44,709 nucleotides of DNA from positions 1 to 44,709 of the forward strand of contig JAJFJB010000051.1 of NCBI GenBank assembly GCA_021774435.1, read 5' to 3'. This stretch comes from Alphaproteobacteria bacterium (GTDB lineage: Bacteria; Pseudomonadota; Alphaproteobacteria; UBA8366; GCA-2717185). The translations under genes and the position numbers were made by a program. How positions within the stretch are numbered: the first letter of the stretch is position 1; each line of letters opens with the position of its first letter. Below the pieces are notes generated by a model. That model did not search any database. It was given only the letters and a program-made list of their open reading frames with translations, and had not been told where the DNA came from. Shown piece by piece: positions 24,496-33,698 of this stretch.

Positions 24496-25701
24496 ATGGC
24501 TAACGTTGCGGAACCTACCATTTCGAAGCGAGACCTGACCAGCCAGACCCCTGTTGTTATGCAGGTTGTACCTTCGCTGGTAACGGGCGGGGTCGAACGC
24601 GGTACTGTCGATATGGCCGCGGCCCTGGTGGAGGCGGGTTGGCGTTCGCTTGTCGTTTCCTCGGGTGGACCGATGGTGCGGGAGGTCCTTCGGGCGGGAG
24701 GCGAGCATTTCGAGCTACCCGTTCAATCCAAAAATCCCATGGTCATGCGCACCAACACGGAGCGCCTTGCAAACTTAATTCGCGAACATAGTATCGACAT
24801 CGTCCATGCTCGCAGTCGTGCGCCTGCCTGGAGCGCGCGTCGGGCCGCGCGTAACGCTGGGGCTCATTTCGTCACCACGATACACGCACCGTATAATCTG
24901 GGGCTTCCCCTGAAGCGCTTATACAATTCCGTTATGGCGGACGGTGAACGGGTTATTGCCATCAGCGCCTTTATTGCCCGGCATGCCATTGAAACCTACA
25001 GAGCCGACGCGGAGCGCATCCGCGTTATACATCGCGGTACTGACATTAACCTGTTCGATCCGGCGCGTGTGAGCGCTGAACGGGTCATCAAGCTCTCCAC
25101 CGATTGGCGGCTTGCGGATGGGGTTCCCGTTGTCATGTTGCCGGGCCGTTTGACGCGATGGAAAGGCCAGACCGTCCTGATCGAAGCGATGGCGAGACTG
25201 GGGCGGGACGATGTCAGGTGCCTTATCGTCGGCAGCGATCAGGGCCGCACCTCCTATCGGCGCGAACTCGAAGCGCTGATCGCGAAACATCGGCTTGAAA
25301 GCGTGGTTCATCTTGTCGGCGATTGCGGGGATATGCCCGCCGCATTGATGCTGGCCGATACCGTGGTTCACGCCTCGACGGATCCGGAAGGGTTTGGCCG
25401 CGTTATCGTTGAGGCGCAAGCGATGGGACGCCCGATTATCGCTGCCGACCATGGCGCCAGCCGAGAACTTGTTTTACCGGATGAGACGGGCTGGCTGGTG
25501 CCGCCGAACGATCCGGGGGCGTTGGCTGCTGCGCTGAAAAAGGCCCTCGCGCTTAATGTGGAGCAACGGGAAGATTTGGCGGCGCGCGCGATCCGGCGCG
25601 TTCGGGAGCAGTTCACCAAACAGGCAATGTGCTCGGCGACACTTGATGTATATCGAGAGGTTCTTGCTGAATCGCAAGCCGATGGTGATGTTGCCGCGTG
25701 A
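24496..25701 (+). CDS. Glycosyltransferase family 4 protein
   Basis: This 401-residue GT-B enzyme has an N-domain with VTGGVERGTVDMAAAL (donor/acceptor loop), DIVHARSRAPAWSAR and an HRGTDINLFDP linker, and a C-domain with VVMLPGRLTRWKGQTVLIEA and the EX7E motif in EGFGRVIVEAQAMGRPII. Retaining GT4 enzymes add sugars from nucleotide donors, often in LPS core or O-antigen. AAGGAT precedes the ATG. It is divergent from the hydrolase with 27 bases between, and overlaps the GT9 gene by four bases, so the pair probably modify the same glycan. Confidence 0.92.
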   Translation: MANVAEPTISKRDLTSQTPVVMQVVPSLVTGGVERGTVDMAAALVEAGWRSLVVSSGGPMVREVLRAGGEHFELPVQSKNPMVMRTNTERLANLIREHSIDIVHARSRAPAWSARRAARNAGAHFVTTIHAPYNLGLPLKRLYNSVMADGERVIAISAFIARHAIETYRADAERIRVIHRGTDINLFDPARVSAERVIKLSTDWRLADGVPVVMLPGRLTRWKGQTVLIEAMARLGRDDVRCLIVGSDQGRTSYRRELEALIAKHRLESVVHLVGDCGDMPAALMLADTVVHASTDPEGFGRVIVEAQAMGRPIIAADHGASRELVLPDETGWLVPPNDPGALAAALKKALALNVEQREDLAARAIRRVREQFTKQAMCSATLDVYREVLAESQADGDVAA

Positions 25702-26627
25702 CCGCCGTCGCCCGGAAAATACTCGTAATAAAATTGAGCGCATTGGGAGATTTTGTCCAGGCGATGGGGCCATGCGCCGCAATTCGCCAGGCTCATTCCG
25801 AGGCGCGTATCACGCTCCTGACGACGGCGCCCTATGCGGAATTTGGGGCGCTAAGCGGATATTTCGACGACATTTGGACCGACGATCGACCTCGATGGTA
25901 CCAATTGGGAAAATGGCTGGCCTTCAAGCGGCACCTTGATGCCAAAGGCTTCGACCGGGTTTACGACCTCCAGACCTCCGACCGCTCTGGCATGTATTAT
26001 CGGCTGATGAAACAACCGAAACCGGACTGGAGCGGGATAGCGCCGGGTTGTTCTCACCCCCACAATAATCCGGAACGAGACTTTATGCATACGATCGAGC
26101 GCCAGCGCGAACAGTTGTCCGATGCGGGTATCGAAGACGTACCATTGCCAAACTTCGACTGGATCGAAGGTGAAATTGACTGTTTCGACCTGCCCGCGGG
26201 CTTTGTTCTGCTGGTTCCCGGTGGTTCAGCGAGCCGCCCCGCGAAACGCTGGCCGGCGGATTGCTATATCGCTCTGGCCAAGAGGCTGGCTGAAAAGGGA
26301 TGTGCGTGTGTTCTGATCGGTGCGGGCGACGAAGCGGACCGGAACGCCGCCATCGCAGCGGCATGTCCCCAAGCGGTCAATCTTACCGGGAAGACGTCGA
26401 TGGCCGATCTCGCACGTTTGGCCCGCGATGCAGCCGGCGCGGTTGGCAATGACAATGGTCCCATGCATCTGATATCCGCCGTCGGATGCCCGTCGGTCGT
26501 GGTTTATTCTTCTGATTCGGATCCAGCGCTTTGCGCCCAAAGAGGGCCTGCGGTAACGATACTGCGCCGCGATAATCTTGCCGACCTCCGCCCGGACGAG
26601 GTTGAAGCGGCAATCCGCTTGCGGTAA
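25698..26627 (+). CDS. Glycosyltransferase family 9 (heptosyltransferase-like)
   Basis: This 309-residue GT-B protein has the WaaC/WaaF-like opening [17 protein letters not shown], the donor-site region [20 protein letters not shown], and the C-domain [20 protein letters not shown]. It most likely transfers heptose or another sugar to LPS core on the cytoplasmic face of the inner membrane. The start is GTG 25698, overlapping the GT4 stop (GTGA), so translation is coupled. The heptose assignment is family-based; the precise acceptor is unknown. Confidence 0.9.
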   Translation: MTAVARKILVIKLSALGDFVQAMGPCAAIRQAHSEARITLLTTAPYAEFGALSGYFDDIWTDDRPRWYQLGKWLAFKRHLDAKGFDRVYDLQTSDRSGMYYRLMKQPKPDWSGIAPGCSHPHNNPERDFMHTIERQREQLSDAGIEDVPLPNFDWIEGEIDCFDLPAGFVLLVPGGSASRPAKRWPADCYIALAKRLAEKGCACVLIGAGDEADRNAAIAAACPQAVNLTGKTSMADLARLARDAAGAVGNDNGPMHLISAVGCPSVVVYSSDSDPALCAQRGPAVTILRRDNLADLRPDEVEAAIRLR

Positions 26628-26670
26628 ACCGATGCGCCGCATCTTGCGGCAGTTTGGAACGGAACAAAAC

Positions 26671-28584
26671 ATGGTTGCGATTACGCTCCCCGACGGCAGC
26701 GTTCGGGAATATGAAGGTGCGGTCAGCGGCGCGAAGATTGCCGCCTCGATCGGCCCAGGACTCGCCAAGGCGGCGGTCATGGTCAAGGTGGATGGTATTG
26801 AACGTGATCTGACGCATACCATTGAAACCGATTCGACGGTCGCAATTGTCACAAGAGACAGTGAGGAAGGGCTGCACCTGCTGCGGCACGATTGTGCCCA
26901 CGTTTTGGCGGAGGCCGTGCAGGAGCTTTTCCCCGGTACGCAGATAACCTTCGGACCCGCAATCGACGATGGCTTTTATTACGACTTTCACCGCGCTGAG
27001 CCCTTTACGCCTGACGATTTCGAGGCGATTGAAAAGCGCATGTCGGAAATCGTCGAACGGGACGAGGAAATCACGCGCGAAATTTGGAATCGCGAAGATG
27101 CTGTGAAATTCTTCGAAGACGCAGGGGAGACCTTCAAGGCCGAGCATGTCGCGAGCCTTCCCGATGATGTCGATATTTCGATGTACCGACAGGGAAACTG
27201 GATCGACCTTTGTACCGGTCCACATCTGCCATCCACCGGTCGCTTGGGCAAATCATTCAAGCTGATGAAACTGGCGGGTGCCTATTGGCGGGGCGATCCG
27301 AAAAACCCCCAATTGCAGCGCATGTACGGCACCTGCTGGCGGACGGACAAGGAACTTCGTGCTTATTTGGTCCGGCTCGAGGAAGCGGAAAAACGCGACC
27401 ATCGTCGACTCGGGCGCGAAATGGACTTGTTCCACATTCAGGAAGAGGCTGTCGGCAGCGTGTTTTGGCATCCCAAAGGATGGACGCTCTATCGAGCCTG
27501 CGAATCCTATATGCGCCGCCGATTGGAGAATGCGGGCTACGATGAAGTCAAGACACCGCAACTCGTGGACCGTAGCCTTTGGGAACGGTCGGGCCATTGG
27601 GAGAAGTTCCGCGAGCATATGTTCACGGTCGATGACGAAAACGACCGCGTCTTGGCGCTAAAACCGATGAATTGTCCCGGCCACGTGCAAATTTTTCGCC
27701 AGGGCATTACGAGTTATCGGGATTTGCCGATTCGTTTGGCGGAATTTGGTTCCTGCCACCGCAACGAACCGTCGGGCGCATTGCATGGCATCATGCGCGT
27801 TCGGGCCTTTACACAGGACGATGCTCATATCTTCTGCACCGAAGATCAGATCGTCTCGGAAACGGAGCGTTTCTGTGAACTTCTGCTGTCGATTTACCGC
27901 GATTTCGGTTTCGAAGATGTCGCGGTGAAGTTTTCCGACCGGCCGGAGGTGCGCGCTGGCGAGGACGCTGTTTGGGATCGAGCAGAAAAAGCACTGGTTG
28001 AAGCGACGGAAGCGGCGGGTTTGCCTTATACGCTTAACCCCGGTGAAGGCGCATTTTACGGTCCAAAGCTCGAGTTCGTCCTAACCGATACGATCGGCCG
28101 GGAATGGCAGTGCGGCACATTGCAAGTCGATTTTGTTCTGCCTGAACGCCTTGACGCCACCTATATCGGCGAAGATGGCGAAAAGCACCGTCCGGTCATG
28201 CTCCATCGTGCGATTTTAGGCTCATTTGAGCGATTTCTTGGCGTCCTAATCGAGCAATTCGCGGGACGCTTGCCGCTATGGCTCTCGCCCGTGCAAGCTG
28301 TCGTTTCGACGATTACATCGGACGCGGACAATTATGCTCAAGAAGTCGCCAAGGCCTGCGCCGACGCGGGGCTGCGGGTCGAAACCGATCTGCGCAATGA
28401 AAAAATTAACTATAAAGTGCGAGAACATTCGCTTGCGAAAGTCCCGGTGATCATCGTTGTTGGCAAACGGGAAGCGGAAGATCGCGCTGTCGCCTTGCGG
28501 CGGCTCGGGGGTAAAAAGCAAGAAATTGTTGCACTTGAAGATGCGCTCAATACACTATCGGCTGAAGCGGCACCGCCAAACTGA
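26671..28584 (+). CDS. thrS: Threonyl-tRNA synthetase
   Basis: From ATG 26671 the enzyme has 637 residues: an N-terminal TGS domain ([17 protein letters not shown]), the editing/SAD region with the HDCAH motif, then the class II core with [13 protein letters not shown] (zinc Cys), motif 2 [20 protein letters not shown] and motif 3 [20 protein letters not shown], and the anticodon-binding domain (about 535-637). It charges tRNA-Thr in the cytoplasm. An in-frame ATG at 26632 would add 13 residues not expected in the family. It follows the GT9 gene closely and precedes infC, a common order. Confidence 0.97.
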   Translation: MVAITLPDGSVREYEGAVSGAKIAASIGPGLAKAAVMVKVDGIERDLTHTIETDSTVAIVTRDSEEGLHLLRHDCAHVLAEAVQELFPGTQITFGPAIDDGFYYDFHRAEPFTPDDFEAIEKRMSEIVERDEEITREIWNREDAVKFFEDAGETFKAEHVASLPDDVDISMYRQGNWIDLCTGPHLPSTGRLGKSFKLMKLAGAYWRGDPKNPQLQRMYGTCWRTDKELRAYLVRLEEAEKRDHRRLGREMDLFHIQEEAVGSVFWHPKGWTLYRACESYMRRRLENAGYDEVKTPQLVDRSLWERSGHWEKFREHMFTVDDENDRVLALKPMNCPGHVQIFRQGITSYRDLPIRLAEFGSCHRNEPSGALHGIMRVRAFTQDDAHIFCTEDQIVSETERFCELLLSIYRDFGFEDVAVKFSDRPEVRAGEDAVWDRAEKALVEATEAAGLPYTLNPGEGAFYGPKLEFVLTDTIGREWQCGTLQVDFVLPERLDATYIGEDGEKHRPVMLHRAILGSFERFLGVLIEQFAGRLPLWLSPVQAVVSTITSDADNYAQEVAKACADAGLRVETDLRNEKINYKVREHSLAKVPVIIVVGKREAEDRAVALRRLGGKKQEIVALEDALNTLSAEAAPPN

Positions 28585-28658
28585 CGATGCCACAGGGATT
28601 TGGGTTTAAACGGCGGCCAATTGGACGCGCTGCAGCCCATTTGAACGTTAATATCAAT

Positions 28659-28672
28659 AGGAGGAATCTATA
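28659..28672 (+). promoter_or_regulatory. Strong ribosome site and AUA start codon of infC
   Basis: AGGAGGAA (28659-28666) is placed ideally ahead of ATA 28670-28672. An in-frame stop (TAG 28658-28660) blocks any earlier start, and no ATG, GTG or TTG occurs in frame before the conserved N-terminal IF3 residues, so AUA must be the initiator. Confidence 0.85.
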
Positions 28673-29206
28673 GCTCGTCCACCATACAATGCCGCGCCGG
28701 TCAAACATGGCCCGCGTGTAAATAGGGATATCGAATCCGCTAGTATTCGACTTGTCGACGAAGACGGTGAAATGATCGGCGTCGTTCCGCTCGCTGAAGG
28801 ATTGAACCGCGCCGACGAGGCGGGGCTCGATCTGGTCGAGGTGTCACCGAACGCCAAACCACCGGTTTGTAAAATTCTCGATTACGGCAAGTTCAAATAT
28901 ATCGCGCAGAAAAAAGCCAATGAAACGCGCAAAAAACAAAAGACCATCGATGTTAAGGAAATCAAGATGCGTCCGAACATCGATAATCACGATTACGATG
29001 TGAAAATGCGCGCGATGGAAAAATTCCTGGATGAAGGCGACAAGGTAAAAGTTACCTTGCGATTCCGGGGGCGCGAGATGGCGCACCAGGAATTGGGCCG
29101 TAAGGTTTTGGAGCGCGTCCGAGACGATCTCGAAGGGCCGGCCAAGGTCGAGCAGATGCCGCTCATGGAAGGGCGGCAGATGATAATGATCCTCTCGCCG
29201 AAATAG
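28670..29206 (+). CDS. infC: Translation initiation factor IF-3 (AUA start)
   Basis: Translated from ATA 28670 the protein has 178 residues, the usual IF-3 length. The N-domain reads [20 protein letters not shown] then [20 protein letters not shown], and the C-domain contains [37 protein letters not shown] and [12 protein letters not shown]-3 keeps the 30S subunit free and rejects wrong start codons. A rare start codon is the known self-control of infC in other bacteria (usually AUU). The first in-frame ATG, at 28772, would delete the conserved N-terminus. It follows thrS by 85 bases and converges on the ADC-like gene. Confidence 0.95.
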   Translation: MARPPYNAAPVKHGPRVNRDIESASIRLVDEDGEMIGVVPLAEGLNRADEAGLDLVEVSPNAKPPVCKILDYGKFKYIAQKKANETRKKQKTIDVKEIKMRPNIDNHDYDVKMRAMEKFLDEGDKVKVTLRFRGREMAHQELGRKVLERVRDDLEGPAKVEQMPLMEGRQMIMILSPK

Positions 29207-29216
29207 CCGCTCGGAC

Positions 29217-29942
29217 TTATTTGGATTCTTGCAGGTAATCGTGCATGACCCGACCGAGAGGAAAGGTCATGTCCGCGAGCACGTATTGTCCTGATATGAT
29301 TTTTTGCACCGGAAATGGGGCCAAAGGGCTTCCAGCGCCGGTTTCGAGCTGCGCTTCGCCGCGCCAATAATGTTTTATCGTGATCGCTTCCGGCTTCGTG
29401 GAGACAAGCTGCGCAATGGCTGGTTTTCCGTCTGCGCCCGGAATGATTTTGCATGTGACTTGCGTTCCGTCGAACGACACACTTGCGGGATCGCTTTCTT
29501 CCGCGACGGGAATTGATCCACGCAGATGTTGTCCGTAACCAAGATCCAGAACGCCGGCGACTCTGTTCTCGCCGATAATCAGTTCCGGATTGCCGTAAGT
29601 TGCCGGGAACCCCCAAACTTCCCGGCTCGCATAAATCGGTCCTTCCTGATCGACAATGAGTGCGTGGGAGTACGAGACCGGCGTTTCTTCGAACGTTGCC
29701 GCTAAGGAAACTGCGCAGGCGCGGTATGCGCCAAAGGGACTATCCGTGGTATCGACGAACGTTACGATGACAGAAGCGCCATCGGGTACCAGGGGTTCGG
29801 GCAGTGCGGCGCGAACCGCGTCGGCGTTGCTTTCATAAGTTATGCTCAAGGCTGCGCGGTCGGTAAATTGAAACGGCGGAAGCCTGTAACTCGACGCCAT
29901 TGGTGGCATGCCCGGACATGCGAGGATATCCTCTCGTTTCAT
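29217..29942 (-). CDS. Acetoacetate-decarboxylase-fold protein lacking the catalytic lysine
   Basis: This 241-residue protein has the ADC family layout: an N-terminal beta region, FVDTTDSPFGAYRACAVSL, and SREVWGFP at residues 106-113. In true decarboxylases the sequence after this proline is Lys-Lys, the second of which forms the Schiff base; here it is Ala114-Thr115. The rest of the fold continues (AGVLDLGYGQHLRGS, FPVQKIISGQYVLADMTFPL). Decarboxylation by the classic route is therefore unlikely. Its start overlaps the enoyl-CoA hydratase stop by one base (TGATG), so they form one operon with the SDR upstream. Confidence 0.85.
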   Translation of the reverse strand: MKREDILACPGMPPMASSYRLPPFQFTDRAALSITYESNADAVRAALPEPLVPDGASVIVTFVDTTDSPFGAYRACAVSLAATFEETPVSYSHALIVDQEGPIYASREVWGFPATYGNPELIIGENRVAGVLDLGYGQHLRGSIPVAEESDPASVSFDGTQVTCKIIPGADGKPAIAQLVSTKPEAITIKHYWRGEAQLETGAGSPLAPFPVQKIISGQYVLADMTFPLGRVMHDYLQESK

Positions 29943-30709
29943 CAGCTTTTGGCATCCAGAAATTTCGCCATGCGCGGTCCCGGCGTGCCATCCCGGAAGG
30001 CATCAGAGAGAGACTGGATTCCGGCATGAACGCCATCGTCGAGCGAGAGGCGTTCCCAGTCCCGCATCAACTTTTTCTGCAACCGGATACCGGTGGGACC
30101 GTTCGCCATGATCATGTCGACGGTTTCCGCGACCGCCACATCAAGGCCGGCCGCCGGCGCGACATGTTCGACCAGTCCCCAATCCAAGGCCGTCGCGGCG
30201 TCAATGGCATCACCTCGGTAAATCAACCAGCTTGTCCGGCCCCATCCGATCAGCCGGGGAAACAGGGCCGCTTCGATGACCGACGGCAGATCGAATAGAA
30301 CTTCCGGCATGGCGAAGCGGGCATTGTCGCTGGCGATGCGGATGTCGCAACTGGCCGCAACTTCAAGACCCGCACCCATGCAGGCGCCGTTGACGCGCGC
30401 GATGACCGGCACCGGGAGTTCCCTGATGGCCTGGTTGGCGTTCTGCAGACCGGTAATATAGGCACGGCCGCTTTTGGCATCGAAATTGCGCAACTCCTGC
30501 AAATTGGCACCGGCAATAAAGGAGCGTGGCCCTTCCCCTGTCAGAACGGCGAGGCGGAGATCATCGTCGGATGCCAACTCGCGAAACGTTTCTTCCAAGC
30601 CCGCAACCAGTTCGCTCGTCAGGCAATTCGCTTTCGCGACGTTTTCGATAGTGACCGTAGCGATGCGGCCCTCCGGTCTTGTTTCAGTTTCAACGGCCAC
30701 GCGCGCCAT
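29942..30709 (-). CDS. Enoyl-CoA hydratase/isomerase (crotonase) family protein
   Basis: This 255-residue crotonase-fold protein has the oxyanion segment SFIAGANLQEL and NGACMGAGLEVAASCDIRIA, with both Glu residues that act in hydratases present: one in GLEVA, the other in FAMPEVLF. The loop after it is LPSVIEAALFPRLIG rather than the common PGxGGTQ, which marks a subgroup. It probably acts on an acyl-CoA in the cytoplasm. It is the middle gene of an operon with an SDR upstream (20 bases) and the ADC-like protein downstream (one-base overlap). Confidence 0.9.
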   Translation of the reverse strand: MARVAVETETRPEGRIATVTIENVAKANCLTSELVAGLEETFRELASDDDLRLAVLTGEGPRSFIAGANLQELRNFDAKSGRAYITGLQNANQAIRELPVPVIARVNGACMGAGLEVAASCDIRIASDNARFAMPEVLFDLPSVIEAALFPRLIGWGRTSWLIYRGDAIDAATALDWGLVEHVAPAAGLDVAVAETVDMIMANGPTGIRLQKKLMRDWERLSLDDGVHAGIQSLSDAFRDGTPGPRMAKFLDAKS

Positions 30710-30729
30710 AATTAGTTCCTTTATTAGGG

Positions 30730-31509
30730 TTAGAGGCTGGAGCGCTGTGTCACGCCGCCATCAATAGTCACGACGGCACCGCTGACCCAGGATGCTCTGG
30801 GACTGGCAAGATAGGCGACGAGGTCCGCAACTTCATCCGGTTTTCCCGCGCGGCCGAGAGGAAGGTCTGACAAGAATTCCGGCCAGCGTTCCCGGTCGCC
30901 GAACTTTTCTTCTGCCTGCGCCGCATAGATATCGATGAGACGTTGTGTTTCGATGAGGCCTGGATTCACCGCGTTGACGCGCACGCCCTTGTCGATACTT
31001 TCGCCTCCCAGGGCGCGGGTCATGGCCATGATGCTGGCATTGCCCATCGAACCGGCGAGGTAGTTCGGGACCGGACTTTCGCCCGCGGTGCCGATAACAT
31101 TGACGATGGCGCCGGAACCGCGGGCGCACATGGCGGGATAGACTTCGCGGATCAGGTTGATGTAGCCGAAGACTTTCAGATCCCAGGCCAGGCGCCAGGT
31201 TTCCTCGTCGACGGCGTCGACGGGGCCAAATGGAATGGCACCGGCATTGTTGACAAGAATGTCGATACCCGCCGTTTCAGTCGCCAGTTGCCGCATGCGA
31301 TCGCCATTCGACAGATCGGCGGCATGGATAGTGACCTGCGCGCTGTAGGTTTCGTTCAGCGCATCGCGCGCAACGATCAAGTCCGCTTCCGTCCGCGCCG
31401 CGAGATGAAGGCTGCAACCCTCTTCCGCGAGCCGTTCCGCCACGGCCCGGCCGATACCTTTGGAACCACCCGTAATCAGGGCCGTTTTGCCGGCAAGTTT
31501 TAGGTCCAT
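30730..31509 (-). CDS. SDR-family protein with altered catalytic residues
   Basis: From ATG 31509 (GGGAGCGG upstream) the protein has 259 residues. The cofactor motif TGGSKGIG and the NNAG segment are intact. The catalytic Ser position is Gly (NVIGTAG), and where YxxxK is expected the sequence is [19 protein letters not shown]: aligned on the following helix, the Lys is Asn157 and the Tyr is displaced. So it may bind NAD(P) but not use the classical SDR mechanism. A recognisable subgroup with this pattern seems to exist (recall, not checked). First gene of the SDR-ECH-ADC-like operon. Confidence 0.85.
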   Translation of the reverse strand: MDLKLAGKTALITGGSKGIGRAVAERLAEEGCSLHLAARTEADLIVARDALNETYSAQVTIHAADLSNGDRMRQLATETAGIDILVNNAGAIPFGPVDAVDEETWRLAWDLKVFGYINLIREVYPAMCARGSGAIVNVIGTAGESPVPNYLAGSMGNASIMAMTRALGGESIDKGVRVNAVNPGLIETQRLIDIYAAQAEEKFGDRERWPEFLSDLPLGRAGKPDEVADLVAYLASPRASWVSGAVVTIDGGVTQRSSL

Positions 31510-31681
31510 AATTCCGCTCCCTAGTCTTACCGGCACTGTCGCGCGGGCGCCCGCGCGGCGTCAAGCGGCGCAAATCTTAAATTTGTCCTTTGCATGGACC
31601 CAGATATTGGATTGAATTCGTCCACCGCTTAACGGTTTAGCTAGTGCGATCAGTATTATCGTTCGAGGTGGGATTGACGGA

Positions 31682-32536
31682 TTGAAGAAAACGAAGGTGT
31701 TGCGTTTTTTCTTGCCCATCATGGCGATTGTTTCGGTGCTTGGAGTCATTTTGGGGGCGTGGGCATTTTGGCTCGAACCCGCAAATTTGCAGAAAAATAT
31801 CTATGCCGCGACGCCGCAAGGATGGCCCAAGGCTTGTGATGGGCTCTCCATCGCCGTCCTCGCCGATCTGCATGCCGGCGCGCCGCATATAGATTTGGAA
31901 CAGATAAAGCAGGTCGTCGAACAAACGAATGCGGCGGAACCCGACCTGATATTGCTTGTCGGCGACTACGTTATTCACGGTGTGGTTGGCGGCGAATTTA
32001 TGGCGCCGGAATCTGCGGCGGCCATTCTGTCGGAGCTGCGCGCGTCTTTGGGAATCTATGCGGTGCTGGGCAATCATGATTGGTGGCTTGACCCGGACCG
32101 TGTGGCGCGGGCGATCCGTAACAACGGGATGACACTTCTGGAAGATGCGAATTTACCGATTCAATGGAAAGGGTGCGCGTTCACACTTGTCGGCATTAGC
32201 GATTATTGGGAAGGCCCGCACGATGTGGTCAAGGCATTCACAGGGTTGGAGCCCGGTTCTCCCATGATTGCATTTACGCATAATCCAGACGTTTTCCCCG
32301 AGTTACCGATGTCCGTGAGCTTGGCAATCGCGGGCCATACGCATGGTGGCCAGGTCGATCTGCCGGGGCTAGGGCGGCTCATCGTGCCGTCCGCCTTCGG
32401 TGAACGTTTTGCCGCTGGTATCATCAATGAAGCGGGTCAGACATACTTTGTTAGCAAGGGCATCGGAACGAGTATCCTACCCGTCCGGTTCCGCGTCGTG
32501 CCGGAAATCGCTATCGTAGAAATCGGGTCTCCGTAA
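31682..32536 (+). CDS. Membrane-anchored metallophosphoesterase
   Basis: This 284-residue calcineurin-like phosphoesterase has an N-terminal membrane segment (LRFFLPIMAIVSVLGVILGA) and the metal motifs in order: VLADLHAGAPH (DxH), LLVGDYVIHG (GD), VLGNHDWW (GNHD), FTHNPDVFPE and AGHTHGGQVDLPG. The phosphoesterase domain is probably periplasmic-facing or peripheral; family members act on phospholipids or nucleotides. A TTG start at 31682 has GAGGTGGG upstream; ATG 31721 would cut the membrane segment. It converges on msrA. Confidence 0.87.
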   Translation: MKKTKVLRFFLPIMAIVSVLGVILGAWAFWLEPANLQKNIYAATPQGWPKACDGLSIAVLADLHAGAPHIDLEQIKQVVEQTNAAEPDLILLVGDYVIHGVVGGEFMAPESAAAILSELRASLGIYAVLGNHDWWLDPDRVARAIRNNGMTLLEDANLPIQWKGCAFTLVGISDYWEGPHDVVKAFTGLEPGSPMIAFTHNPDVFPELPMSVSLAIAGHTHGGQVDLPGLGRLIVPSAFGERFAAGIINEAGQTYFVSKGIGTSILPVRFRVVPEIAIVEIGSP

Positions 32537-32567
32537 GGCGCGAGATTAGCTCTTAGGCCGTCAAAAA

Positions 32568-33212
32568 TTAATGCTTCGTAATGCCGCGGTGCGCTTCCTT
32601 GCCCCAAAGCGCTTCAACCCGGGCATCGCGGCCGCAGCGGTAGCGGTAGAATTTGTAACGGACAGGGCTCTTTTTATAGAAATTTTGGTGATAGTCCTCC
32701 GCCGGAAAGAAAGGACCGGCATCCACGATCGCGGTCACAATTGGTTTCTTGAGGACACCTGACTTCTCGATTTCTTGCTTCGTTTCCTGCGCAATTCGCT
32801 TTTGTTCCGCCGATGTGGCGAAAATGGCCGTCTTGTAACTGTCGCCCCGGTCGCAGAATTGGCCGCCGTCATCCGTCGGGTCGACGCTGCGCCATAAAAT
32901 ATCGACGAGCAATTTGTAACTAATTCTTTTCGGATCGTAGTGAATCCGGACCGCTTCGTAATGGCCGGTGTTTTTGCTTGTGACCTGTTTATAGGTCGGG
33001 TTGGGGGTAAATCCGCCGGTGTAGCCGGATGTGGTGCGGACCACGCCCGGGACGGTGTCGAAATCCGATTCCACGCACCAGAAGCATCCGCCTGCGAAAA
33101 TGGCGATTTTCAGGTCTTTTTCAGCGGTTTCCGCCGCGGAAGGGCCACTGAGCCATGTCGCCGACAGCAGGATTCCGAGGACAATTAGAGGGTTTTTGCG
33201 AAGTTTGAGCAT
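32568..33212 (-). CDS. msrA: Exported peptide methionine sulfoxide reductase MsrA
   Basis: From ATG 33212 (GGAG upstream) the protein has 214 residues, with a signal peptide (KLRKNPLIVLGILLSATWLS, then GPSAAE) followed by the MsrA domain: FAGGCFWCVESDFDTVPGV (catalytic Cys in GCFWC), SGYTGGFTPNPTYKQV, HYEAVRIHYDP. A late Cys in YRYRCGRD may be the resolving residue. It reduces methionine-S-sulfoxide, here probably in the periplasm. No msrB is adjacent. An upstream ATG (33245) would only lengthen the signal region. Confidence 0.93.
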   Translation of the reverse strand: MLKLRKNPLIVLGILLSATWLSGPSAAETAEKDLKIAIFAGGCFWCVESDFDTVPGVVRTTSGYTGGFTPNPTYKQVTSKNTGHYEAVRIHYDPKRISYKLLVDILWRSVDPTDDGGQFCDRGDSYKTAIFATSAEQKRIAQETKQEIEKSGVLKKPIVTAIVDAGPFFPAEDYHQNFYKKSPVRYKFYRYRCGRDARVEALWGKEAHRGITKH

Positions 33213-33352
33213 TAATCTTACTCCGAAGACGGCGGGTCGTTTCAACCGATATTACCTGTTCCCTGTTCAATTGGGGCGTTCGAACCTGCTTTCGTACCCC
33301 GTTTGCAAAATCTTTACATAACTTTATCGGCACTTGCGCTTCGCGCCTGGTC

Positions 33353-33381
33353 TTGCATCCTCTGCGCCCCGGCGTTATAAG
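33353..33381 (+). promoter_or_regulatory. Sigma-70-like promoter of the rpmI-rplT-pheS-pheT operon
   Basis: TTGCAT (33353-33358), a 17-base spacer and TATAAG (33376-33381) lie about 100 bases ahead of rpmI, giving a leader long enough for control. Confidence 0.65.
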
Positions 33382-33439
33382 GCGCGCGCTAAGAAGAACG
33401 GCTGTGGCCCTGGGTATGCCCTGTCGTTCAAACAAAGAT

Positions 33440-33457
33440 ATGCGCCAATGCGCGCAT
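33440..33457 (+). promoter_or_regulatory. Leader hairpin ahead of rpmI
   Basis: ATGCGC (33440-33445) pairs with GCGCAT (33452-33457), about 12 bases ahead of the AAGGAA ribosome site. L20 controls this operon through its leader in other bacteria; a role here is only possible. Confidence 0.35.
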
Positions 33458-33480
33458 GAAACGCTAACAAGGAATTTGAA

Positions 33481-33681
33481 ATGCCCAAAATGAAGACGAA
33501 GTCGAGTGCCAAGAAACGGTTCCGTTTGACCGCCAAAGGCAAGGTTCGGTTTAACAGCGCAGGCCTGTCGCACATGTTGCGGCGGCGTTCGCAGAAGATG
33601 AAACGGACCAACCGCGGGACGCAGATTATGTCCGAAGCGGATGCCAAGGTCGTCAAAAAGCACTATTTGCCATACAGCTAG
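33481..33681 (+). CDS. rpmI: 50S ribosomal protein L35
   Basis: This 66-residue, highly basic protein begins [20 protein letters not shown] and continues with [20 protein letters not shown], the L35 pattern, ending HYLPYS. It is a late-assembly protein of the 50S subunit. AAGGAA lies seven bases ahead of the ATG. It is followed 17 bases later by rplT; infC is not adjacent here but lies 4.3 kb upstream with thrS, an arrangement seen in alphaproteobacteria. Confidence 0.97.
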   Translation: MPKMKTKSSAKKRFRLTAKGKVRFNSAGLSHMLRRRSQKMKRTNRGTQIMSEADAKVVKKHYLPYS

Positions 33682-33698
33682 ACTAACGGAGCCAAGAT

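Noticed and set aside
24469-24708. N-terminal extension of the alpha/beta hydrolase
   Set aside because: The extra 80 codons cover the divergent glycosyltransferase start and encode no recognisable domain.
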